Below, one piece after another: positions 5,128-12,511 of a stretch of 12,511 bases of DNA. Source of the DNA: Alistipes sp. (GTDB lineage Bacteria; Bacteroidota; Bacteroidia; Bacteroidales; Rikenellaceae); contig JAFYQY010000078.1 of NCBI GenBank assembly GCA_017559685.1, positions 1 through 12,511 of the forward strand, read 5' to 3'. A program made the translations under genes and the position numbers. Within the stretch, counting starts at the first letter, position 1, and each line of letters opens with the position of its first letter. The notes under the pieces were generated by a model. It worked only from the letters and a program-made list of their open reading frames with translations. It did no database searches and was not told the origin of the DNA.

Positions 5128-8100
5128 ATGATTCAAAACTTACTAAAAAAGTTCGGGATGAGGGTTATGGCAATCGTCTTAGCGCTATGTGTGCAGATGG
5201 TTGGTTTTAATGCCTATGCCCAAGAATCAAGTGCAGCAAATGCTCAGCGCATTACTGTATCGGGTGTTGTTGTCGATACGACCGGATTACCGGTTATCGG
5301 TGCAGCGGTAGTTGAAAAAAACAACGAGCTCAACGGTAGCAGTACCGATATCGACGGCAAATACTCACTGACGGTACCTGCCAATGGAGTTGTCGTGGTT
5401 TCGTTCCTCGGATACGAGACTCAGACATTGGCGGTAAACAACCGAACAGCTATCAATGTTACCCTCAAACAGGGCGCAGAGGATATTGATGCTGTTGTTG
5501 TGGTTGGTTATGGTACTCAGTCGAAGAAGCTCGTTAGCTCGTCGATTGCAAGTATCAAGATGGACAACATTACACGAGGTGCCGAGGTGGATCCAATGAA
5601 GTCGCTCCAAGGTCGTGTAACGGGAGTTAGTGTTTCGAACTCGTCGGGTATCCCAGGTTCAACTCCAAACATCATCGTTCGTGGTGTTAGTTCGATTTCG
5701 GGTAGCTCGGCTCCACTCTATGTGGTTGATGGAATCCCTGCCGAGTCCTATCCAAACATCAATGCCAACGATATCGAAAGTATGGAGGTGTTGAAGGATG
5801 CGTCGGCAACCGCAATCTACGGTTCTCGTGCAAACTCGGGTGTTATCATCATCACAACCAAGTCGGGCTCGAAGGGTAATACTGCTGTCAATATCGATGG
5901 ATACTGTGGTGTAGCACAGGTTGCCCACGATATCAAGATGGCCAATCGTGCCGAGTATATCAATGTGATGCAGACTGCGATAGATAACTACAATGCGCAG
6001 ATGAATCAGTTCAAGCAGTTGTATATTCCGGAGAACACTACCGACTACGATTGGGTTGCTGCTATATCACGTAAATTTGCTCTTCGCAGTGGTGCAACTG
6101 CAAACCTCTCGGGTGGTAACGAAAAGACTCTTTTCTATGTGTCGGCAGGTTTGGAGCAGCAGGATGGCTACCTCAACACAACCTCGTTCTACAAATATAC
6201 GGGTCGTGCAAAGTTCTCACATCAGATTGCGAAGTGGCTCAAAATGAATTTGAACCTCTCGGGTGCATACGCTCGCTATAATCAGGTGGAGGAGACCGAT
6301 GGCTCACTCAAAATCTTGCGTGCAGCACGTGAGGAGCAGCCTTGGTTTACACCTTACAATGCAGATGACTCGTATCGCATTATGAGCGAGCACGGACTCG
6401 TGCGCCACAACCCTGTTATGATGATCAACGAGGAGGACTACTACACCAACAAGTATCAGTTGCAAGGTACCGTTTCGTTCGAGGTGTCGCCAATCAAGGG
6501 TTTGAAATGGCAGCCTTCGATTAGTGGTTATAGCATCTACGACAAGGTTATCAAGAAGATTACCGAAAATCACACCGACCGTCGCTATCACGCCGATTGG
6601 AGTGCCCTCTCGGAGCAGAAGAATAACTCGTTCCGCTATGTTGTCGACAATATCATTTCGTACAACAACGAGTGGGATCGTTTGATGTACTCGGCAATGG
6701 TTGGTCACTCGTTCGAGCACTACGAGTACGAGACTTTTGGTGCAAAGTCGGACAACTATGCAAATGGAGCTTTCCCATCGTCGAGCTTCGACCTCATCAC
6801 TTCGGGTTCGCAGATTTATGCGGGTTCGATAGGTTTCAATGAGTATGCTCTCGAATCGTACTTCTTCCGTGGTGCGGTAAACTGGGATAATAAGTATATC
6901 TTGAACTTCTCGTTCCGAGCTGATGGCTCATCACGTTTTCCTAAGAGCAGCCGTTACGGATTTTTCCCTGCCGGTTCCATTGCGTGGATTCTCTCGAATG
7001 AGGATTTTATGCCAAAGGATACTGTACTTAATGAGTTGAAAATTCGTTTGAGTGCCGGTCAGACAGGTTCGATGGCTGGTATCGGCAACTGGGCTGCAAT
7101 GTCGCTTGTTTCGGCAGGTGCGTCGTACAATGGCTCGGCCGGTATGCAGATTTCGTCTGTGGCACAGAATATCAAGTGGGAGAAATCTACCAAGTTCAAT
7201 GTCGGACTCGACTTCGAGTTGTTCGATGGTCGCCTCTATGGTAATGCCGATGCATTCTATTCTCGCACCGATGATTTGCTCTATGGAAAGCCGGTAGTTT
7301 CGACAATAGGATTTACTTCGCTCACCTCGAACATCGGTACAATGGATAATGTCGGTGTTGAGTTCAGCGTAGGTGGTCGTGTTATCGATCGTGAGTTCAA
7401 GTGGGATTTGAACGGTAACCTCTCGTGGGGTAAGAATACCCTTGTAAAGCTTCTCGATGGTACCGATATCATCGTGCAGACAGCAAGTAACCTCTATGGT
7501 GGTAACAAGCACGCCATTATCACAGGTCAGCCAATCTCTACTTGGTATATGCTCCGTATGGATGGCATCTATCAGTACGACTCGGAGGTTCCCGAGAAGC
7601 TCTACGCAAAGGGAGTTCGTGCAGGTGATGTTAAGTACTACGATAAGAACGGCGATGGCGATATCGATGATAACGACCGTGTGATTTGCGGTAAGGCTAC
7701 CCCTGATGTATTTGGTGGTATTTCGTCGAATATGTCGTGGAAGGGTATCGAGTTGAATATCTTCTTGCAGTACTCGATTGGCGGCAAGATCTTCTCGGCT
7801 TGGAAGGGCTGCGGCCAGGAGGGCACCGAGCACTTGGGTCTTTCGGCAGGCTCTGTTGCTATTCCTGAGGAGGGCAAGAGTAAGGAGACCAACTACTTCA
7901 ATGTAAGTCGTCAAGCAGCTCTCGATTATTGGCGTGGTCCGGGAACCTCAGATTCGACGCCTCGTCCGCTTATTTCGGGTGCACACAAGGGCTATGATGT
8001 TGACTACAACATCCTCACCTCGTCTCGCTTCCTTGAAGATGCTTCGTATTTGAAGGTCAAGTCGATTACATTGGCATACAACCTCCCTAAGAAGTGGATG

Positions 8101-8289
8101 GACAAGGCTCATATGCGTGGAGTGAAGGTCTACTTCACCGTGGATAACGCATTCTGCATCACGAAGTATTCGGGTTACGACCCAGAGGTTTCGATGAACA
8201 ACAATCCAGCGCACGCAAACTATGGTACCGACTTCGGTTACTCGCCAACAATGCGTTCGTTCCTCTTTGGTGCTAATATCAAGTTCTAA
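5128..8289 (+). CDS. susC-like: SusC/RagA-family TonB-dependent outer-membrane transporter
   Basis: This 1053-residue protein has a signal peptide (basic start, hydrophobic 13-27, likely cleavage after NAYA at 31). A carboxypeptidase-regulatory-like domain (about 42-116; ITVSGVVVD, GLPVIGAAV, DIDGKYSLTVP, FLGYETQ) follows. Next come the SusC signature VVVVGYGTQ (about 123-131) and a plug (LQGRVTGVSV, IIVRGVSSI, PLYVVDGIP, ESMEVLKDASATAIYGSRA, GVIIITTKSG). The rest is a 22-strand-type barrel ending in FGANIKF with the usual terminal Phe. It lacks an N-terminal STN domain, so no ECF-sigma coupling is expected. It would form a lidded pore with the SusD protein encoded 19 bases downstream and import ligand using TonB energy. 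Its length is typical. The ATG follows an A-rich leader. Family certain; substrate unknown. Confidence 0.95.
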   Translation: MIQNLLKKFGMRVMAIVLALCVQMVGFNAYAQESSAANAQRITVSGVVVDTTGLPVIGAAVVEKNNELNGSSTDIDGKYSLTVPANGVVVVSFLGYETQTLAVNNRTAINVTLKQGAEDIDAVVVVGYGTQSKKLVSSSIASIKMDNITRGAEVDPMKSLQGRVTGVSVSNSSGIPGSTPNIIVRGVSSISGSSAPLYVVDGIPAESYPNINANDIESMEVLKDASATAIYGSRANSGVIIITTKSGSKGNTAVNIDGYCGVAQVAHDIKMANRAEYINVMQTAIDNYNAQMNQFKQLYIPENTTDYDWVAAISRKFALRSGATANLSGGNEKTLFYVSAGLEQQDGYLNTTSFYKYTGRAKFSHQIAKWLKMNLNLSGAYARYNQVEETDGSLKILRAAREEQPWFTPYNADDSYRIMSEHGLVRHNPVMMINEEDYYTNKYQLQGTVSFEVSPIKGLKWQPSISGYSIYDKVIKKITENHTDRRYHADWSALSEQKNNSFRYVVDNIISYNNEWDRLMYSAMVGHSFEHYEYETFGAKSDNYANGAFPSSSFDLITSGSQIYAGSIGFNEYALESYFFRGAVNWDNKYILNFSFRADGSSRFPKSSRYGFFPAGSIAWILSNEDFMPKDTVLNELKIRLSAGQTGSMAGIGNWAAMSLVSAGASYNGSAGMQISSVAQNIKWEKSTKFNVGLDFELFDGRLYGNADAFYSRTDDLLYGKPVVSTIGFTSLTSNIGTMDNVGVEFSVGGRVIDREFKWDLNGNLSWGKNTLVKLLDGTDIIVQTASNLYGGNKHAIITGQPISTWYMLRMDGIYQYDSEVPEKLYAKGVRAGDVKYYDKNGDGDIDDNDRVICGKATPDVFGGISSNMSWKGIELNIFLQYSIGGKIFSAWKGCGQEGTEHLGLSAGSVAIPEEGKSKETNYFNVSRQAALDYWRGPGTSDSTPRPLISGAHKGYDVDYNILTSSRFLEDASYLKVKSITLAYNLPKKWMDKAHMRGVKVYFTVDNAFCITKYSGYDPEVSMNNNPAHANYGTDFGYSPTMRSFLFGANIKF

Positions 8290-8308
8290 CCTATTGGAAA
8301 AATAAGCT

Positions 8309-9667
8309 ATGAAAAAGATTTTAATCATATCCATTATAAGCGTTATGGCTGTTGCGATGTCGAGCTGCGCAGGTATGCTTGATGATGTATCACCAAAGCA
8401 CGCTATCCCGAGTGACAAACTCTCGGAGGACGACCTCGGACGATTGACAAATGGAGTTCTCTACAATATGGAGGGCTTCACCCAGAGCTTCTGGCTCGAT
8501 GGTGATGTTCTATCGGAGAACTATATCGCAGGTCCGGGCGGTAAGGAGGTTATGGCTCACGACCTCACTGCAACCTCTTCGTCAAGCACAGCCAAGAGTC
8601 GCTGGCAGAAGGGTTTCACCACACTCTATGATGTAAACTCGTTGTTAAGTTCGGCAGGCTCGTCATCGAGCGCCACTGCACGTGAGGCACGAGGCACAGC
8701 ATTGTTCTGCCGTGCATACATCTATTTCAATCTTACAATTCGTTTCGGCTGTGTGCCATTGCTCACAGCTACAACAAATAATGTTGTGCCATTCGAGATT
8801 AGCGATGCCCATCAGGCAAAGGTTTGGGCTCGTATCATCAACGACTTGGAGAACGCAGAGAAGGAGTTGAATAACTTCACCTCACCATATTACCCTTCGA
8901 AGGAGGCTTGTTGGGCTTTGCTTACAAAGGTATATATGTGGATGGGCGACAAGGAAAACACCCTGATCTATGCAAACAAACTTATCGGACATAAGTCGTT
9001 TGAGTTGAGCAAAACATCGACCTCGTATGCCGAGATGTTTGTTGCTGGCAATACCAACAAGGAGGTAATTCTCTCTTGGGCAAACAAACGTTCTTCTGGC
9101 TTCTTGACATTGTGGGAGGCAATCAACGATGTTGATGGCTCGTGGACCTATTCGCCAGCAGAGAAACTCCACTCGTCACTCTTTAACGATTCGAGTTATG
9201 CAAGCGCCGACCATCGTAAGGCTCCAACATTCAAGGAGGATGATGCGCTTCCAATCATCAAGTTCCCGAATGGCAACGATGCATTGGGTCAGTATGTCAA
9301 GAATACGAACGCTTCGGCTTCACCACTTATGGTATTGCGCTTGGCGGATATCTATCTCGCAAAGGCAGAGATGCAGGGCGAGGTTGATGGCTTGGCTACA
9401 ATGAAGGAGTTTATGAAGAGCCGCTACGACTCGGTATCTCTTCCTGATGCAATGTCGGCAAAGGAGTACCAAAACCTTATTCTTGACGAGAATCAGCGTG
9501 AGTTCTTCGCTGAGGGTCATCGTTGGTTTGACATCAAGCGTACTCGCCGCACAGATCTCTACACCAATTGGGCGGGCGACTATCTGTTGAATTGGCCTAT
9601 TCCGCAGGATGAGCGTGATTTGGCAGGTCATAACAACTATCCGCAGAATCCTGGTTATACCGAATAA
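8309..9667 (+). CDS. susD-like: SusD/RagB-family surface nutrient-binding lipoprotein
   Basis: The 452-residue product starts with a lipoprotein signal peptide (MKKILIISIISVMAVAMSSC; acylated Cys20, then AGM). The middle is helical and TPR-like (ALFCRAYIYFNLTIRFGCVPLL, CWALLTKVYMWMGD). The C-terminal part carries the family's hallmarks: MVLRLADIYLAKAEM, then ILDENQREFFAEGHRWFDIKR, ending LLNWPIPQDERDLAGHNNYPQNPGY. It is a cell-surface lid that captures ligand for the SusC partner immediately upstream. At about 450 residues it is somewhat shorter than many SusD proteins (500-600) but appears complete. Specificity cannot be read from sequence. Confidence 0.95.
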   Translation: MKKILIISIISVMAVAMSSCAGMLDDVSPKHAIPSDKLSEDDLGRLTNGVLYNMEGFTQSFWLDGDVLSENYIAGPGGKEVMAHDLTATSSSSTAKSRWQKGFTTLYDVNSLLSSAGSSSSATAREARGTALFCRAYIYFNLTIRFGCVPLLTATTNNVVPFEISDAHQAKVWARIINDLENAEKELNNFTSPYYPSKEACWALLTKVYMWMGDKENTLIYANKLIGHKSFELSKTSTSYAEMFVAGNTNKEVILSWANKRSSGFLTLWEAINDVDGSWTYSPAEKLHSSLFNDSSYASADHRKAPTFKEDDALPIIKFPNGNDALGQYVKNTNASASPLMVLRLADIYLAKAEMQGEVDGLATMKEFMKSRYDSVSLPDAMSAKEYQNLILDENQREFFAEGHRWFDIKRTRRTDLYTNWAGDYLLNWPIPQDERDLAGHNNYPQNPGYTE

Positions 9668-9710
9668 GACAACAAATCAAAGATTATAATAACACTTAAA
9701 AACTATCAAA

Positions 9711-11408
9711 ATGAAAAAGTTATTTTTCTTGACAATTGCTGCGATTGCAGCTGTATTCTGCGGTTGTACAACCGACAAGGGAGGAGATGCTCTTTTGCAT
9801 GCAGATTTTACAATCAACCCAAACCCTTGCTATGCAAGTGAGGTTGTAACATTCACCAATACCAAAAACGGCGTAACAAGCTGTACTTGGGAGATTATCG
9901 ACATCGACACAAACACTTCGTTGGATGTGTTGCGTGGCGAGTTGGTTGGCGGTAAGTTGCAGGCAACCTACAGCTTTATCTCGAACGGTACCTACCGTGT
10001 AAAGATGACAGCATCGAATGGCTCGACTTCGGTTGAGAAGGTTAAGATTTTGGTTGTTAACCCAGCTAAGTTGGAAGATACAGGTGATCTCGTTCTCAAC
10101 TGGTGTGGCGTACTCGAGGGTTATAGCTCGAAGACTTCGCCAGCAGTTACTGCATCAGGTGAGGTTTACGCTACTTGTAACGACAACTTGTTGCGTAAGT
10201 TTGACGCTCAGGGTAATCAGCTTTGGAGCCTTAAACTCGCTTCGCAGTCGGGAACAAACTGTACTCCTGCTATCGATACTGACGGTACAGTGTATATTGG
10301 TAGCGGCACCGATAAGGGCTATGGTGTATATGTAGCTGTAAACCCAGACGGAACCGAGAAGTGGCGCTTCACAAACTTCTATGTATCGACTTCGCACGGA
10401 ACTTTGTTGCCAGCAGTAAATGGTCAGCACGTTGCTATCGACGAAACTTGCGTTTATGGCGGTAACAATGGTAATACAGGTTCGGTAATCGCTATCAACA
10501 AGGCTGACGGTACTCGTTTGGGCTATGCAGCTGGTGCAAATGGTGGTGGTGGCCCTGCTGGTGGTGTTGTTGCAGGTGTTGTATTGAACAAGTCGGGCTA
10601 TATTAATTGGAGTGGTGGTAGCTATGGTATCTTCTCAATGGCTGGAGTTGCGCTCAAAAATGCAAACAATAGCAATTCGAACGAGTGGAACCGCGTATTC
10701 AGCTCTGCACCATATTCTCCAACTGCAAATGCAACAGGTAACCTCGCTTGCGTGAATGTTGGTGGTATCGACTGCGTTTGCGGTGTTATGACCGACGGTA
10801 TTGGCACAAATGTCTATGCGGTAGATAGTGAGAACGGTATCGTGGTTTCGCAGGTATACATCTCGAATACCGATGCTCAGGACCAGGGAGGTGTGGCAAT
10901 CACAGCAGATGGCTACGCAGTAGCGTCGTTGAACAACACCCTCGGTAAGGCTAACGGCGGTATCGCTATCGTTGACCTTGCTAAGGAGCAGGTTATAGCT
11001 CGCTTCTCGACTATGGAGAAGGTTTCGGGTTCGCCAGCTGTTGATGCAGCAGGTAACATCCACTTCGGTACAGAGTCGGGTCACTACTACATCGTGAAGT
11101 TGAAGGATGCTGTTAGCGGTGAGTTCGAGTTGCTCGTTAAGCGTAACATCGGAATCTTGCTTGCAAACGATTCTCGCTATGCTTCGCACTACGAGGGCCT
11201 CGAGTATCCAAAGGTATGGAGCTCGCCAGCTATTGGTCCTGATGGTAAGATCTATGTAAACTTTGCTGACGACGAGCGTCGTGACGCAGTTAGCGGTGGC
11301 GCACTCAGTGGCGTTCTCTGCCTCTCGTACGAGGGATGTACAGGTGCAGCAGTATCGTCTTGGCCTATGCACGGCGGTAACCACCGTCGTTGCGGTGTTC
11401 AGCAGTAA
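9711..11408 (+). CDS. Surface lipoprotein with PKD domain and PQQ-like beta-propeller
   Basis: The 565-residue product has a lipobox (FCGC, Cys19) followed by a short polar linker. Residues about 31-118 form a PKD/Ig-like domain (ADFTINPNPCYASEVVTFTN, TYSFISNGTYRVKMTASN). From about 124 on there are repeated beta-propeller blades of PQQ/quinoprotein type: TSPAV..GEVYATCNDNLLRKFDAQGNQLWSL, TPAIDTDGTVYIGS with NPDGTEKWRF, GSPAVDAAGNIHFGT, SSPAIGPDGKIYVNF. The end (SSWPMHGGNHRRCG) matches the WPMxGGNxxRTG closing motif of such propellers. No catalytic residues are evident, so a ligand-binding role at the surface, like the glycan-binding proteins of Sus-type operons, is most likely. It lies 43 bases after susD with no separate promoter. 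Gly-rich loops (GANGGGGPAGG, about 278-288) break one blade. Confidence 0.85.
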   Translation: MKKLFFLTIAAIAAVFCGCTTDKGGDALLHADFTINPNPCYASEVVTFTNTKNGVTSCTWEIIDIDTNTSLDVLRGELVGGKLQATYSFISNGTYRVKMTASNGSTSVEKVKILVVNPAKLEDTGDLVLNWCGVLEGYSSKTSPAVTASGEVYATCNDNLLRKFDAQGNQLWSLKLASQSGTNCTPAIDTDGTVYIGSGTDKGYGVYVAVNPDGTEKWRFTNFYVSTSHGTLLPAVNGQHVAIDETCVYGGNNGNTGSVIAINKADGTRLGYAAGANGGGGPAGGVVAGVVLNKSGYINWSGGSYGIFSMAGVALKNANNSNSNEWNRVFSSAPYSPTANATGNLACVNVGGIDCVCGVMTDGIGTNVYAVDSENGIVVSQVYISNTDAQDQGGVAITADGYAVASLNNTLGKANGGIAIVDLAKEQVIARFSTMEKVSGSPAVDAAGNIHFGTESGHYYIVKLKDAVSGEFELLVKRNIGILLANDSRYASHYEGLEYPKVWSSPAIGPDGKIYVNFADDERRDAVSGGALSGVLCLSYEGCTGAAVSSWPMHGGNHRRCGVQQ

Positions 11409-11426
11409 CAAATATGCGAGGTGTCG

Positions 11427-11447
11427 CCTGCCCGAGAGTCGGGCAGG
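11427..11447 (+). other. Intercistronic GC-rich stem-loop
   Basis: CCTGCCCGA (11427-11435) and TCGGGCAGG (11439-11447) form a perfect 9-base stem with loop GAG in the 65-base gap between the propeller gene and the phosphodiesterase gene. No T-run follows, so it is unlikely to terminate fully; partial termination or 3'-end protection of the upstream message is more plausible. AGGTGTC appears on each side of the stem. Confidence 0.55.
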
Positions 11448-11473
11448 TGTCATCCGCAAAAATAAAAACAACT

Positions 11474-12478
11474 ATGATTCGTAAAGTTTTCACATATTTA
11501 TCATTCTGTATTGCCGCTGCTGCATTGTTTGCTTGCTCGCCGATAGACGATGGCGGCAACAACGGAGGTGGCAACAACGGAGGAGGCAACACCGAACTTC
11601 CGGATGAGGAGCGCAACCTATATGCCTTCTTGTGCCAGATTGCTGACGACAACAAGGCGGCTCGCAAGAATGGAGGCGAGATTAAGCACGTGTATATCGT
11701 CTCTCACCGTGGCAACACCAAGGCAGGTAAGGCTGCGGGTGCTCCCGATAATTCGGTTCCAGCTATCGGCTATGCAGTAGCCAATGGTGCCGATATGGTG
11801 GAGTTGGATGTTCGCACCACAAGCGATGGTCACTTCGTTATGGTACACGACGAGACAATCAAGGCTACCACAGGAAAGAATCTAAAAGTTGCCGATCTCA
11901 CTCTCGAGGAGATTCAGAGCTATGCTATGATTTCTGGCAACGGCAAATACTACAAGGATGCCGACGGCAACTACACCTACACTCCAACCTTGAAGCAGGT
12001 GTTGGAGGCTTGTAAGGATAAGATCTATGTAAATCTCGATATTAAGGCTGTTAGCAACCGCCGTAAACTCATTCGTGAGATTGTGGCGGCTGGAATGGGT
12101 AACCAGGTTATGACCTACGAGTCGGGTTATAGTACCTGCCGCAACTATATTGAGTATGCGATTGAAGAGGGTGGCATCTATAACTTCTGTGTTCACCCAC
12201 ACATCAGCAAATCGAGCGATACTCAGCAGTACAAGGAGTTGCCAAGCGCAAAGTTGTTCCAGTATTCGTACAATATCTGGGTGGATGGCACCTCTATTTC
12301 GCGCGACTTGCACAAGGATAATCTGTTGACCTACTCGAATATCCTTACCTACGACTCAAAGATTTACAGTGGCAACTACACTTATCTCGACAAGTTCTTG
12401 GAGAGCGATACCGATTTTATCCAGACTGATTATTGCGAGATTGTGCACGACTACTTGAAGAGCAAAGGCTTGCGCTAA
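11474..12478 (+). CDS. Glycerophosphodiester phosphodiesterase lipoprotein (GDPD family)
   Basis: The frame is open from 11390, but the ATG at 11474 is the sensible start: it gives a clear lipoprotein signal (basic start, hydrophobic core, LFAC with Cys21) and avoids overlap with the upstream gene. The 334-residue product then has a Gly/Asn spacer (about 27-39, GGNNGGGNNGGGN), which probably lifts the domain off the membrane. The GDPD TIM-barrel core starts near 72: SHRG (H78, R79), PDNSVPAI in place of the usual PENT, ELDVRTTSDG (E110, D112) and VHD (H125), i.e. the general acid/base His pair and metal ligands are all present; VNLDIK follows. The family hydrolyses glycerophosphodiesters to glycerol-3-phosphate and an alcohol. 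Being in a SusCD operon suggests it trims phosphodiester-bearing ligand outside the cytoplasm. Family firm, substrate open. Confidence 0.9.
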   Translation: MIRKVFTYLSFCIAAAALFACSPIDDGGNNGGGNNGGGNTELPDEERNLYAFLCQIADDNKAARKNGGEIKHVYIVSHRGNTKAGKAAGAPDNSVPAIGYAVANGADMVELDVRTTSDGHFVMVHDETIKATTGKNLKVADLTLEEIQSYAMISGNGKYYKDADGNYTYTPTLKQVLEACKDKIYVNLDIKAVSNRRKLIREIVAAGMGNQVMTYESGYSTCRNYIEYAIEEGGIYNFCVHPHISKSSDTQQYKELPSAKLFQYSYNIWVDGTSISRDLHKDNLLTYSNILTYDSKIYSGNYTYLDKFLESDTDFIQTDYCEIVHDYLKSKGLR

Positions 12479-12499
12479 ACAATAAAAAATCAAACAAAT

Positions 12500-12511
12500 A
12501 TGAAAAAGTTA
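12500..12511 (+). CDS. Start of the next operon gene (partial)
   Basis: ATG AAA AAG TTA (MKKL) begins 21 bases after the phosphodiesterase stop and runs off the window. The start is like that of the propeller lipoprotein, so another exported protein is likely. The 12-mer AAAAAATCAAAC just upstream (12484-12495) is identical to the one before the susC start (5114-5125), supporting a real translation start. Nothing further can be said of function. Confidence 0.6.

Noticed and set aside
6931..7914. Long minus-strand open frame opposite susC (327 codons)
   Set aside because: It is antisense to the strongly conserved SusC frame and arises from its codon bias; no promoter or protein-like features.
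10635..11471. Minus-strand open frame of 278 codons opposite the propeller gene
   Set aside because: Shadow of the real plus-strand gene, rich in Cys and Thr, without motifs.
11390..11473. Upstream extension of the phosphodiesterase gene to an ATG at 11390
   Set aside because: It would overlap the preceding gene, translate through the stem-loop and bury the lipoprotein signal peptide, which starts cleanly at 11474.

Overview
This is a Bacteroidales-type chromosome segment. The evidence is a SusC/SusD outer-membrane pair, lipoprotein signal peptides, promoters of the Bacteroidetes form (TTTG about 20 bases ahead of TAnnTTTG), and AT-rich leaders without strong Shine-Dalgarno sequences. The genus cannot be fixed from the sequence; the heavy TCG-serine usage in the right half would suit an Alistipes-like organism, but that is only an impression.

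Left part (1-3918) looks like accessory DNA. A leftward gene, cut by the window edge after 13 residues (possibly DUF72), has a good divergent promoter. To its right lie a small XRE/Cro-type DNA-binding protein (193-483) and, 53 bases on, an unusual 799-residue protein (537-2936). The large protein reads as an N-terminal helix-turn-helix region, a NADAR (YbiA-like) domain, a complete ADP-ribosylglycohydrolase domain, and a C-terminal domain resembling a small phage-associated family. A perfect palindrome lies between the two genes and a strong terminator follows. Convergent to them is a phage-replication-like DUF6291 protein (3061-3918, minus) with a low-complexity Asp/Val/Asn tract and an inverted repeat spanning its putative promoter.

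Middle part (3919-5127) has no credible gene but a lot of structure. Two diverged tandem copies of a roughly 300-350 base unit each carry a terminator-type hairpin and smaller hairpins; in these the sequence has changed but pairing is kept. Then comes a TAGGAT-rich pair of inverted units (BIME/REP-like), then the promoter and leader of the next operon. That leader holds a hairpin containing a run of ten G.

Right part (5128-12511) is a tightly spaced plus-strand operon: SusC-type TonB-dependent transporter, SusD-type surface lipoprotein, a PKD plus beta-propeller surface lipoprotein, a lipoprotein glycerophosphodiester phosphodiesterase, and the first four codons of another gene beginning MKKL. 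No glycoside hydrolase, hybrid two-component sensor or ECF sigma/anti-sigma pair is visible. The inferred job is surface capture and uptake of a ligand containing phosphodiesters (phospholipid headgroups, teichoic-acid or GPI-like glycans) rather than of a plain polysaccharide.

The best candidate for an undescribed system is the XRE regulator with the HTH-NADAR-ADP-ribosylglycohydrolase fusion, which puts two different ADP-ribose-removing activities and a DNA-binding region in one chain.
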